From Ilumatobacter coccineus YM16-304 (GTDB taxonomy: Bacteria > Actinomycetota > Acidimicrobiia > Acidimicrobiales > Ilumatobacteraceae): a stretch of 64,000 bases of DNA. Numbering within the stretch: the stretch's first letter is position 1; every line of letters starts with the position of its first letter. Where the stretch lies: NCBI RefSeq assembly GCF_000348785.1, contig NC_020520.1, positions 1,364,001-1,428,000 on the forward strand. The letters are read 5' to 3'. Shown here piece by piece: positions 29,458 to 37,321 of the stretch. The notes below the pieces were generated by a model, which saw only the letters and a program-made list of their open reading frames with translations, made no database searches and had not been told where the DNA came from. A program made the position numbers and the translations under genes.

Positions 29458-31782
29458 ATGGGATCTGAACAAGCTGACAATGGCCTCGACGGCCGCGTAC
29501 TGGCCGACCGGTACCAGGTCGTTCGCGCCGGTCGACCCGGTGCGAACTCGGTCATCGCCGATGCCATCGACCTGCAGGCCGATCGCCCGGTCACGGTCAA
29601 GATCGTGCTGCCGGAGTTCGCCGCCGACGACGAGTTCCGCCGCAAGTTCCGACGCCTCGCCGAGCTGTCGAACGCGCTGACGCATCCGAACATCGCCTCA
29701 GTGCTCGACTGGGGCGAAGTCGAGTACGAGGGCGAGTCGACCGTGTTCTGGACCGTCGAGGCCCTCGGTGGAGGAAGCCTCCGCGATCTGCTCGATCGTG
29801 GCCGGCTGCTCGAACCGGGCCAGGCGTTGGTCGTCGGCCTCGAGGCGTGCCGAGCGCTCGACGCCGCCCACCAGAAGGGCATGTTCCACACCGAACTCAC
29901 CCCGTCGAAGATGGTGTTCGGCGCCGACCGCCGCTTGCGCGTGATCGATTTCGGCATGGCCCGACTGCTCGGCGAGACCGTGTGGAGCGACGTGGCCAAC
30001 GTGCCCACCCACGTGGCTCGCTACGCCTCACCCGAGCAGGCGCTCGGCCTCAACATCGACGCGAAGACCGACGTCTACGCCCTGTCGCTGGTGCTCGTCG
30101 AGTCGGTCACGGGAGCTGTGCCGTTCGCCGGCGACTCCACCCAGGCCACGCTCGCCAGCCGGATCGACAAGCTGCTCCCGGTGTCGGCCGACCTCGGTTC
30201 GCTCGCTGCGGTGCTCGAACGCGCCGGTCGCCCCGAATCCGCCGACCGGTTCACGGCTGCGGAGTTCGGTCGTGCACTGGTGCAGGCCGCCGGCAAGCTG
30301 CCCAAGCCCGAACCGATCCCGATCATCGCCACCGGCCTGTTCGACACGACCACGATGCGTCGCCCGTCCGACCCCACCGGCGGCGTCGAACGCCCGCCCG
30401 AGGCGCCCGAGCCCGAGACCGAGTCCGACACGCCGGAGCCCGAGACGCCCGAGCCCGACACCGTGCCCGAGCCGGTCGCGGTGCCCGAGCCGGAATCGCC
30501 CGCCGCCGACGATGCCGCGGACGCGCCCCCGACCGACGATGCCGAAACGCCCGACGATGCCGCACCTGCCGATGATGCCGAGCCGACCGATGATGCCGAG
30601 CCGACCGATGATGCCGCACCTGCCGACGACCTGCGGCTGATCTCCGACACCGGCCCGAACGGCACCGAACAGATGCCCGCCGCGGTCGCCGACTCCGCGC
30701 TGGCCGCCACGTCGCCGACCACAGCGCTTGGCATCACCGAACCCGACGAGATCGTCGAGCCGGCGATTCCGGCACCGGCAGCGTCACCGATCTTCGACGA
30801 TCCCGACTTCGTCGAACCGCGCGACGGCACCGGCGAGATCTACGACGACCGGCCTCGCCGACGACGCAAAGGTCCGATCGTCCTGCTCGTGCTGCTCCTG
30901 CTCGCCGGCCTCGGTGGGCTGGCCTACGCCGGATCGTTGCTGCTCCAGACCAAGTCGTTCGAGGTCCCCGTCCTCGCCGGCACCGCCGAAGGCCCTGCCC
31001 GCAACCAGATCGAAGGCAACGGTTGGGAGATCTCGATCGAACGCGAGCGCAGCGACACGTTCCCCGAGCCCGGCACGGTCATCCGCACCGAGCCCGGTCC
31101 CGGGGTCGACCTCGAAGAAGGCGAGGCGATCACGCTGGTGCTGTCCGACGGGTTCGAGTTCCGGGCGCTTCCCGATGTCACGAACCTCACGGCCGAGGCG
31201 GCGCGAGCGCAGCTCGAAGATCTGCTGCTGGTCGTCACCGAGGCACCCGAACGGGAGTTCTCCGAAGACGTACCCGCCGGGACGGTCATCGCATGGCAGG
31301 TCGTCGGCAACGCCACCCTCGAAGCGGGTGCCAACGTGCTGCCCGGCGACGCGGTGGAGCTCACCGTGTCGAAGGGCCCGGAGCCACGACAAACGCCCGA
31401 TGTGGCGGGGTCGACGCTCGACGAGGCCACCGCGGCACTCGCCGAGCTGCAACTCGAGATCGCCGTCGGCGACGAAGTGTTCAGTGACGAGGTCGAGATC
31501 GGCCGCATCGTGGCGCAGTCACCCGCCGTGGGCGAGCAGATCGAACGGGGCGGCGTCGTCACCGTGCAGGTCTCGAAGGGCCCCGACTTCATCGCGCTGC
31601 CCGACCTCGATGGCCTCGGCTATCGAGAAGCCGAGGAGCTCCTGCTCTCGACCGGCTTCGAGATCGGAACGCTGCTCGGCACCACCGACGGCACGTTCGT
31701 GCAGTTGACGATCGACGGCGAGGAGGTGGCGGTCGGTACCGAGTACCGCCGCGGCCAGGTCGTCGACGTCATCTTCCTGTAA
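29458..31782 (+). CDS. PASTA-domain serine/threonine kinase-like protein, probably a pseudokinase
   Basis: The protein has 774 residues with PknB-like architecture: N-terminal kinase domain (about 15-285), long acidic Pro/Asp linker, transmembrane helix (about 474-496) and four extracellular PASTA repeats. The ATP-binding lysine (K48 in VTVKIVL) and DFG (164-166) are kept, and YASPEQ replaces the APE region normally. However, the catalytic loop reads H-T-E-L-T-P-S-K (144-151) instead of HRDxKPxN, so the catalytic Asp, Lys and Asn are all changed. The glycine-rich loop is also degenerate (RAGRPGANSVIADAID). It probably binds muropeptides or lipid II outside and acts as a scaffold inside. Confidence 0.9.
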   Translation: MGSEQADNGLDGRVLADRYQVVRAGRPGANSVIADAIDLQADRPVTVKIVLPEFAADDEFRRKFRRLAELSNALTHPNIASVLDWGEVEYEGESTVFWTVEALGGGSLRDLLDRGRLLEPGQALVVGLEACRALDAAHQKGMFHTELTPSKMVFGADRRLRVIDFGMARLLGETVWSDVANVPTHVARYASPEQALGLNIDAKTDVYALSLVLVESVTGAVPFAGDSTQATLASRIDKLLPVSADLGSLAAVLERAGRPESADRFTAAEFGRALVQAAGKLPKPEPIPIIATGLFDTTTMRRPSDPTGGVERPPEAPEPETESDTPEPETPEPDTVPEPVAVPEPESPAADDAADAPPTDDAETPDDAAPADDAEPTDDAEPTDDAAPADDLRLISDTGPNGTEQMPAAVADSALAATSPTTALGITEPDEIVEPAIPAPAASPIFDDPDFVEPRDGTGEIYDDRPRRRRKGPIVLLVLLLLAGLGGLAYAGSLLLQTKSFEVPVLAGTAEGPARNQIEGNGWEISIERERSDTFPEPGTVIRTEPGPGVDLEEGEAITLVLSDGFEFRALPDVTNLTAEAARAQLEDLLLVVTEAPEREFSEDVPAGTVIAWQVVGNATLEAGANVLPGDAVELTVSKGPEPRQTPDVAGSTLDEATAALAELQLEIAVGDEVFSDEVEIGRIVAQSPAVGEQIERGGVVTVQVSKGPDFIALPDLDGLGYREAEELLLSTGFEIGTLLGTTDGTFVQLTIDGEEVAVGTEYRRGQVVDVIFL
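30571..30606 (+). repeat. Tandem 18-bp repeat in the pseudokinase linker
   Basis: Two exact copies of an 18-bp unit (GATGATGCCGAGCCGACC) at 30571-30588 and 30589-30606, with partial copies on both sides, encode the DDAEPT repeats of the acidic linker. The repeat is in frame and could vary in copy number by slippage. Confidence 0.8.
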
Positions 31783-31826
31783 CCGTCCTTTCGCCCCGAC
31801 GACTCGTCGTTCACTACGGTTCTGGA

Positions 31827-32720
31827 ATGACGTCACTCGATGGCCGAGTCGCAATCATCACCGGCGCTGGCCGGGGGATCGGACGAGAGCACGCGCTCTA
31901 CTTCGCGTCGCAGGGAGCTCGCGTCGTCGTCAACGACCTCGGTGGCGCCAACGACGGCGCCGGGTCCGACGACACTCCCGCCGAGGAGGTCGCGGCCGAG
32001 ATCCGCGCCGCCGGCGGCGAAGCGATCGCCAACCACGACAACGTCGCCGACTGGACCGGTGCGGAGCAGATGGTGCAGACGGCCATCGACGCGTACGGCG
32101 ACCTCGACATCCTCGTCAACAACGCCGGGATCCTGCGCGATCGCACGATCGTCAACATGACCGAGGCCGAGTGGGACGACGTCGTCGCCGTCCACATGAA
32201 AGGCCACTTCGTTCCGACCCGTCACGCGGCCGTCTACTGGCGCGCCGAGCACAAGGCCGGACGTTCGAAGCGCCGCAACCTCGTCAACACGTCGAGCACG
32301 TCGGGTCTGTTCTCCAACCCGGGCCAGGCCAACTACGGGGCTGCGAAGTCGGGCATCGCCACGTTCAGCCAGATCGCGGCAAAAGAACTCGAGCGCTACG
32401 GCGTGGTGAGCAACTGCATCGCTCCCGGCGCTCGCACCCGGCTCACCCTGGCCACCCCAGGACTCGAAGAGATCATGTCGCCCGACGGTCCCGGCTTCGA
32501 CGTGTGGGACCCGGCCAACATCTCGCCGCTCGTCGCCTACCTGAGCACCGAGCAGTGTGCGTTCAACGGCGAGACGTTCTTCGTCCAGGGTGGCGCCGTC
32601 AAGCGAGTCGAGTCGTGGATGATGTCGGATTCGGTCGAGCAGTCCGAACGATGGACGGTCGAAGGGCTGGCCGAGGCGTTGGCCCCGCTCGCCGATCCCG
32701 ACGCCGCGAATGCCAGCTGA
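31827..32720 (+). CDS. Short-chain dehydrogenase (3-hydroxyacyl-CoA dehydrogenase / MFE-2-like)
   Basis: The protein has 297 residues. It has the cofactor motif GAGRGIGREHALYFA, the acidic VVNDLGGA cofactor-specificity segment, ILVNNAGILRD and the catalytic Y-G-A-A-K. The NDLGG and NNAGILRDR wording is characteristic of the SDR group that includes the dehydrogenase part of peroxisomal multifunctional enzyme 2. An SCP2-domain gene follows 21 bp later; in MFE-2 those two domains are fused, so a lipid or acyl-CoA substrate is likely. TACGGT ends 6 nt before the ATG. Confidence 0.92.
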   Translation: MTSLDGRVAIITGAGRGIGREHALYFASQGARVVVNDLGGANDGAGSDDTPAEEVAAEIRAAGGEAIANHDNVADWTGAEQMVQTAIDAYGDLDILVNNAGILRDRTIVNMTEAEWDDVVAVHMKGHFVPTRHAAVYWRAEHKAGRSKRRNLVNTSSTSGLFSNPGQANYGAAKSGIATFSQIAAKELERYGVVSNCIAPGARTRLTLATPGLEEIMSPDGPGFDVWDPANISPLVAYLSTEQCAFNGETFFVQGGAVKRVESWMMSDSVEQSERWTVEGLAEALAPLADPDAANAS

Positions 32721-32728
32721 GCAGGCAC

Positions 32729-32734
32729 TATCGT
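32729..32734 (+). promoter_or_regulatory. -10 hexamer of the SCP2 gene
   Basis: TATCGT ends 7 nt before the ATG at 32742, the leaderless spacing, in the short gap after the SDR gene. Confidence 0.5.
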
Positions 32735-32741
32735 CATCGCC

Positions 32742-33152
32742 ATGTCCTACCCGTTTCTCTCCGAAGAATGGATGAGCGCAGCACGCGCCATCCGTGAGAA
32801 GTACGCCGACCAGGTGCCCGAGGTCGAGGCCGACCTGCGCATCAACCAGGTGATCCAAGAGGTTCCGTTCGGCGACGGTGAGGTCGAGAGCTACCTCGAC
32901 ACCTCGTCGGGCAAGGTCGTGATGGAACTCGGCTCGCTCGACGAACCCGACGTGACGATCACCACCGACTACGACACCGCTCGAGCGCTCTTCGTCGACC
33001 AGGACCCGGCGATCGCCATGCAAGCGTTCATGAACGGCAAGGTCAAGGTCCAGGGCGACATGATGAAGCTCATGGCCATGCAGACGGCGCTCCCGTCCAA
33101 CGAGTTCTCCGAGAAGATCGCTCAGGAGATCAAGGACATCACCGAAGGGTGA
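32742..33152 (+). CDS. SCP2 sterol-transfer-family protein
   Basis: The protein has 136 residues, a single SCP2 domain. It starts with a short helix (FLSEEWMSAARAIREKY), then strands and the typical C-terminal block DVTITTDYDTARALF ... AFMNGKVKVQGDMMKLM, where the G-K-x-K-V-x-G-D motif marks the family. SCP2 domains bind acyl chains or sterols in a hydrophobic pocket. Together with the upstream SDR it suggests lipid oxidation or transfer. The stop overlaps the lipoprotein gene start (GTGA). Confidence 0.92.
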   Translation: MSYPFLSEEWMSAARAIREKYADQVPEVEADLRINQVIQEVPFGDGEVESYLDTSSGKVVMELGSLDEPDVTITTDYDTARALFVDQDPAIAMQAFMNGKVKVQGDMMKLMAMQTALPSNEFSEKIAQEIKDITEG

Positions 33153-34060
33153 CCGCTGCGCTGCATCGCCGTCTGGCCGTCGGCATCGTGGGAGCACTCG
33201 TGCTCGCATCCTGTGGCTCCGACGACGTCGAACCGCTGGAGTCACCGGTCGGGCTCGACATCGACGAGGTCGACGAGATCCTCGCCGAGCTGACCGACGC
33301 CGGATTCTGCGACCCCGCCGACGTCGACGACCTCGGCCTGGTCACCGCCATGCACTTCGTCGTGCAGGGCCAGATCCAGGCGCCGTGCTATGCCGACGGT
33401 GGGCTCGACGACCAGCGGCTGCTCGCCGCGTGGGACGGGCTCACCTCGATCACCCCGAGCGAACTCGTCTCCGACGTGAGCCTCCTCGCCGGGTTCGAAC
33501 CCTGCAGCGACTGCGACACGCTCGCGTTCGTCTCCGCACTCGACGAGGAGTCGTCGTTCTTCCTCATGGCGGTCGACGTCGTGTCGGGCGACGACGACCC
33601 GAACGAACTCCTGCTCACGATGCAACACGAGCTCACCCACGTGTTCAACCAGAAGCCCGGTTCCCAACTCGATCTCGACGTCGACCCCGACTCGTGCGAC
33701 ACGTACTTCAACGGCACGGGCTGCTTCACCGACGACTCGTACATGGCTGCGTGGATCGAGGAGTTCTGGTCCGACGACCTGCTCGACGAACTCCCGGCCG
33801 ACGGTGCGCCCAACGACGACGACACGGCCGCCGACCTGTGCGACGCCGAACCGACCTTCCTCGGCTCGTATGCGGCAACCCATCCCGAAGAGGACTTCGC
33901 CGAGTCGTTCTCGGCCTACGTGTTCGACATCGACGTTCCCGACAGCCTCGGCGAGAAGATGGCGTTCTTCGACGACTACCCCGAGTTCGTCGAGATCCAG
34001 CGCAACGCCGAGGCGGCGGGTCTGTCGGGTCTGCCGAACAACTTCGACGTCTGCGGCTGA
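33149..34060 (+). CDS. Lipoprotein with HExxH zinc-metallopeptidase motif
   Basis: The protein has 303 residues from a GTG that overlaps the SCP2 stop. A lipoprotein signal peptide ends in LASC with the lipidated Cys at 22. The zinc-binding motif HELTH lies at residues 160-164, and a candidate third ligand occurs in the EDFAESFSAYVFD segment about 110 residues later, as in gluzincin-type peptidases. Several cysteines (CDPAD, CSDC, CDTYFNGTGC) could form disulfides. It is probably exported and anchored to the membrane outer face. The substrate is unknown. Confidence 0.82.
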   Translation: MTAALHRRLAVGIVGALVLASCGSDDVEPLESPVGLDIDEVDEILAELTDAGFCDPADVDDLGLVTAMHFVVQGQIQAPCYADGGLDDQRLLAAWDGLTSITPSELVSDVSLLAGFEPCSDCDTLAFVSALDEESSFFLMAVDVVSGDDDPNELLLTMQHELTHVFNQKPGSQLDLDVDPDSCDTYFNGTGCFTDDSYMAAWIEEFWSDDLLDELPADGAPNDDDTAADLCDAEPTFLGSYAATHPEEDFAESFSAYVFDIDVPDSLGEKMAFFDDYPEFVEIQRNAEAAGLSGLPNNFDVCG

Positions 34061-34067
34061 CGCGAGT

Positions 34068-35213
34068 TCAGTCGCGCGTGATCGTCGCGGTCGATGTGGT
34101 GACCGAGTCGAGGAACGCGTGGTCGATCTCGAACCCGAACCCCGGCGAGCGCGGCACGGTCACGTGGCCGTCGGTGATGGTGATCGGGTCGACGACGATG
34201 TCACGCTCGTAGAATCGGGTCGACGCGCTGATGTCGCCGGGCAACGTGAAGCCGGGAAGCGCCGCGAGCATGGCGTTGGCGGCGCGGCCGATGCCGGTCT
34301 CGAGCATGCCGCCGCACCAGACCGGCACGCCGCGGTCGACGCACAGATCGTGGATGCGAACCGCCTCCAGGTAGCCGCCGACGCGGCCCGGCTTGATGTT
34401 GGCGATCTCGCAGGCGCCGAGCTCGATGGCGTCGGCCGTGCCGCTCGCCGAGACCAGTGACTCGTCGAGGCAGATCGGCGTCTCGACCTCGTCGGCGAGA
34501 CGGGCGTGGCCGATGATGTCGTGTTCGGGCAGTGGCTGCTCGATGAGCAACATGTCGAACTCGTCGAGCCTCGCCAGGTGGCGTCCGTCGGTGCGGGTGT
34601 ACGCCGTGTTGGCGTCGACCTGCAGCGGCATGTCGGGGCCGATCAGCTCGCGCACGGCAGCGACGTGCTCGATGTCGGCTCCCGGTTCGATCTTGAGCTT
34701 GATGCGGACGTAGCCGTCGTCGACGTACCGCTGGACGGTGGCGAGCAGATCGTCGACGTCGTCGTGGATCCCGACGCTCACGCCGCTGGGGATGGTGGTG
34801 GCCGTGGCGCCGATGTGGTCACCGAACGACACGCCGGCCGCCCGGAGCTGTGCGTCGAGCAGCGCCATCTCGAGCGCTCCCTTGGCCATGGGATGGCCGT
34901 GCAGCGTGGCGAGCCGGGTGGCCACGTCGGACGCGTGGAGGTCGTCGCCGGTAAGCAGCCGACCGAGCAGATGCTCGGTGATGACGTGCTGCGCCCCGTC
35001 GACGTACTCGGGGGAGTAGGTCGGTTCGGTCAGCGCCACGCACTCACCCCACCCTTCGGTGGAGCTGCCGTCGGTCGAGCGCCAGTCGACCCGCACCAGC
35101 AGAATGTCGCGCTCGCGCTCGACGCCGAAACTGGTCCGGAACGGCGACACCAGCGGCAGCGCGATCCGGCGCAGTTCGACCCGCTCGACGCGACCCGGCT
35201 CCAAGCCGCTCAC
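34068..35213 (-). CDS. Enolase-superfamily OSBS / N-succinylamino acid racemase-like enzyme (MenC family)
   Basis: The protein has 381 residues. The second catalytic-lysine motif K-L-K lies at 172-174, the metal ligands are D200 (VDAN), E225 (IEQP) and D250 (LDES), and the opposing lysine is K274 (NIKPGRVGG). These are the MenC/NSAR subgroup residues of the enolase superfamily. Menaquinone synthesis (OSBS) or racemisation of N-succinyl amino acids are the two known reactions. No other men genes are nearby, while a GNAT acyltransferase gene overlaps its start (GTGA), which favours the racemase role. Confidence 0.9.
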   Translation of the reverse strand: MSGLEPGRVERVELRRIALPLVSPFRTSFGVERERDILLVRVDWRSTDGSSTEGWGECVALTEPTYSPEYVDGAQHVITEHLLGRLLTGDDLHASDVATRLATLHGHPMAKGALEMALLDAQLRAAGVSFGDHIGATATTIPSGVSVGIHDDVDDLLATVQRYVDDGYVRIKLKIEPGADIEHVAAVRELIGPDMPLQVDANTAYTRTDGRHLARLDEFDMLLIEQPLPEHDIIGHARLADEVETPICLDESLVSASGTADAIELGACEIANIKPGRVGGYLEAVRIHDLCVDRGVPVWCGGMLETGIGRAANAMLAALPGFTLPGDISASTRFYERDIVVDPITITDGHVTVPRSPGFGFEIDHAFLDSVTTSTATITRD

Positions 35214-36004
35214 GAGCCCACCTCGATGACGTACTCGCCGTTGCGGGTGAAGCCGACGATGCGGTCGCCGCGCTCGATCGCCTCGCTCAGCGCGGCGCGC
35301 GATCGCTGACGCCACTGCTTCACGTCGTTCGGGTCGGTGCGGCGCAGCGTGACGATGTCGTCGGGCGTCGGAACCAGCAGGTGGTCGGCGCCCGAGGCGA
35401 TCAGCTCCGAACCGTCGCGGAGCGGCGCGTTCGGGTCGGTCGCGACGCTCCATGCGACGAGCAGTCGGTCGGACTCGTCGCCCTGGTTGATCGCGTCGCT
35501 CATCTCGCCGTAGAACGACGGCAGGTACTCGTGGACCTCGGCGCCGAGCACGGCGATGTTGAACCACGCGTTGCGCCGCACGAGCGGGTCGTACGTCCAC
35601 ACGATCCAGTCGATGCCCTGGTCGGCGGCCCACGCCTGCTGGTGGAGCTTCATCGCCCGCCCGAGCCCGGTCTTGCGGGCGCCCGGCAGCAAGCCGGTGA
35701 TGTGGCTGTGCAGCGCCGGCTGGTCGAGGTGGCGCGCCAGGATCGCGACCGACGCTCCCAGGATGCGCTCTTCGCCTCCGCGGGAGTCGTAGGCGGCGCT
35801 GACGTAGCCGTTCGAGTGCGACACGGCCATCAGCATCTCGATCGTGACGAGCTCGGTGACCGAGCCCCACACCTGGCGGAAGACCTCGACGAGGCCGACC
35901 ATCTCGTCGGCGCGGTGCAGTGTGCGGATCTCGATGCCGTCGGGCGGATGCAGACCGCCGTCGTCGATCGTGTCGTCGGTTCCTGATGTCTCGATGGTGC
36001 TCAT
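35210..36004 (-). CDS. GNAT-family acyltransferase (COG3375-like)
   Basis: The protein has 264 residues. The GNAT core is visible as VWTYDPLVRRNAWFNI, preceded by the CoA-binding-like G-x-R-K-x-G-L-G-R-A region (LPGARKTGLGRAMK). This matches the predicted acetyltransferase family often encoded beside MenC/NSAR genes. In known cases such a partner succinylates D-amino acids before racemisation by NSAR and hydrolysis. It is sandwiched by stop-start overlaps between the racemase and a membrane-protein gene. Confidence 0.85.
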   Translation of the reverse strand: MSTIETSGTDDTIDDGGLHPPDGIEIRTLHRADEMVGLVEVFRQVWGSVTELVTIEMLMAVSHSNGYVSAAYDSRGGEERILGASVAILARHLDQPALHSHITGLLPGARKTGLGRAMKLHQQAWAADQGIDWIVWTYDPLVRRNAWFNIAVLGAEVHEYLPSFYGEMSDAINQGDESDRLLVAWSVATDPNAPLRDGSELIASGADHLLVPTPDDIVTLRRTDPNDVKQWRQRSRAALSEAIERGDRIVGFTRNGEYVIEVGS

Positions 36005-37257
36005 GCAACTCCGTTGTCGCTGGCGGTGGTCGTGTGCTGGTGCGGCGCAGCGTCGAACGTGCCGCGGGCAATACGGTACGCGCTGCGCACCGCCAGCGCC
36101 TCACGAATCTCGGGGCCGACGTCGTCGCTGAACTCGGAGCGATACGTGTCGTCGGTGGTGAGCACGACGGTGAAGTACATGCCGGAGAACGCGCCGAGGA
36201 AGATCGACACCCGCAGGAGTGCTTCGGAGAGGATCAACGTGCGCCCGCCGAGCCCGGTGGAGACGAGCACGTTGATGTCGTCGAGGCGAGTCCAGGCCAG
36301 TGCGGTCGGCTCGGTGACCGAGAAGAAGCCGAAGCCGACGAAGAACACGGTGAGCGCCAACGTGACCAGGGTGATCTGCAGCGCCTGTCCGAACAGCACG
36401 ACGAGGCCGATGTTGAGGCGCTGTCGGATCCGGAGCGGGTCGGTGGGATGTGCGTCGCTGTCGGGGACGGCGAGGTGAGCGGCGGGCGTGTCGTCGAGGT
36501 GAGCCCGAACGTCGTCCCAGCTCGCGAACGTGTTCACGTCTCGGATCACGCTCGGCACCCGGCTCAGCGCGAACGTCGCTCCCAACCCGAAGAACGTGAA
36601 GATCACCACCAGGTACGGCAGCCCGTAGAGGGTGCCGGCCAGCTCCCACACCTCCGCGTTGATGAACAAGAACGTGTTGAACAGCAGCAGCAACGGAAGC
36701 GCCCTGGCGACGAGGGAGCCGAGGCTCGAGAGCTGCTGCGCGCCTCGTCGGGAGGCCCACTTGAGCAGCGGACCGACGCCGTAGGCCGACCAGAGATAGA
36801 TGACGGCGAGCAGGACGAGCGCGACGACGACGTTCTCGATGGCATCTTCGACCTGGCCGAACAGCAACACCGGGAGCGGCGGCCCGAGCACGAACAGCGC
36901 CAGCTCGGGCGGGTCGATGTCGGTCGGTCGGGCGAACGTGGCCACGCCGCGCAGCCGGTTGCTGATCGCCCACGCCGCGGCGAGCATCACCACGACCAGC
37001 GCCGCGGCGGCGAGGTTCTCGGCGAGCGACCATTCGTAGAGGTCGAGCGCGTTGAATCCGAGCAGCAGATAGGCGACCACCAGCAGCGGCAGCGCGCGGG
37101 TCCACGCATCGAGAATCGAGCCGTCGGTCTTGCGCTCGACGAAGTGCGGCACGCCGCGACCGACGAACCATCGCTCGATCTCGATCAGGTCGTGGTCGAC
37201 CGCGTCGGTCGCGCGTTCCGCTGGGTCGGTCACGCTGCTGAACCTACTCGCCATCAT
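36001..37257 (-). CDS. Polytopic membrane protein of unknown function
   Basis: The protein has 418 residues with about eight or nine predicted membrane helices and a cytoplasmic loop around residues 245-290 (VRAHLDDTPAAHLAVPDSDAHPT region). I recognise no transporter signature. It is the first gene of the operon that continues with the GNAT and racemase genes (ATGA overlap at 36001-36004). The promoter should lie in the 64-bp divergent gap before serA. Two consecutive ATG codons begin the frame. Confidence 0.8.
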   Translation of the reverse strand: MMASRFSSVTDPAERATDAVDHDLIEIERWFVGRGVPHFVERKTDGSILDAWTRALPLLVVAYLLLGFNALDLYEWSLAENLAAAALVVVMLAAAWAISNRLRGVATFARPTDIDPPELALFVLGPPLPVLLFGQVEDAIENVVVALVLLAVIYLWSAYGVGPLLKWASRRGAQQLSSLGSLVARALPLLLLFNTFLFINAEVWELAGTLYGLPYLVVIFTFFGLGATFALSRVPSVIRDVNTFASWDDVRAHLDDTPAAHLAVPDSDAHPTDPLRIRQRLNIGLVVLFGQALQITLVTLALTVFFVGFGFFSVTEPTALAWTRLDDINVLVSTGLGGRTLILSEALLRVSIFLGAFSGMYFTVVLTTDDTYRSEFSDDVGPEIREALAVRSAYRIARGTFDAAPHQHTTTASDNGVA

Positions 37258-37321
37258 TCACACTGAACGGTTCGTCAAATTGGGTGCACGGTGGCCGTTG
37301 CGCCGATAGGCATGTCGTCGT

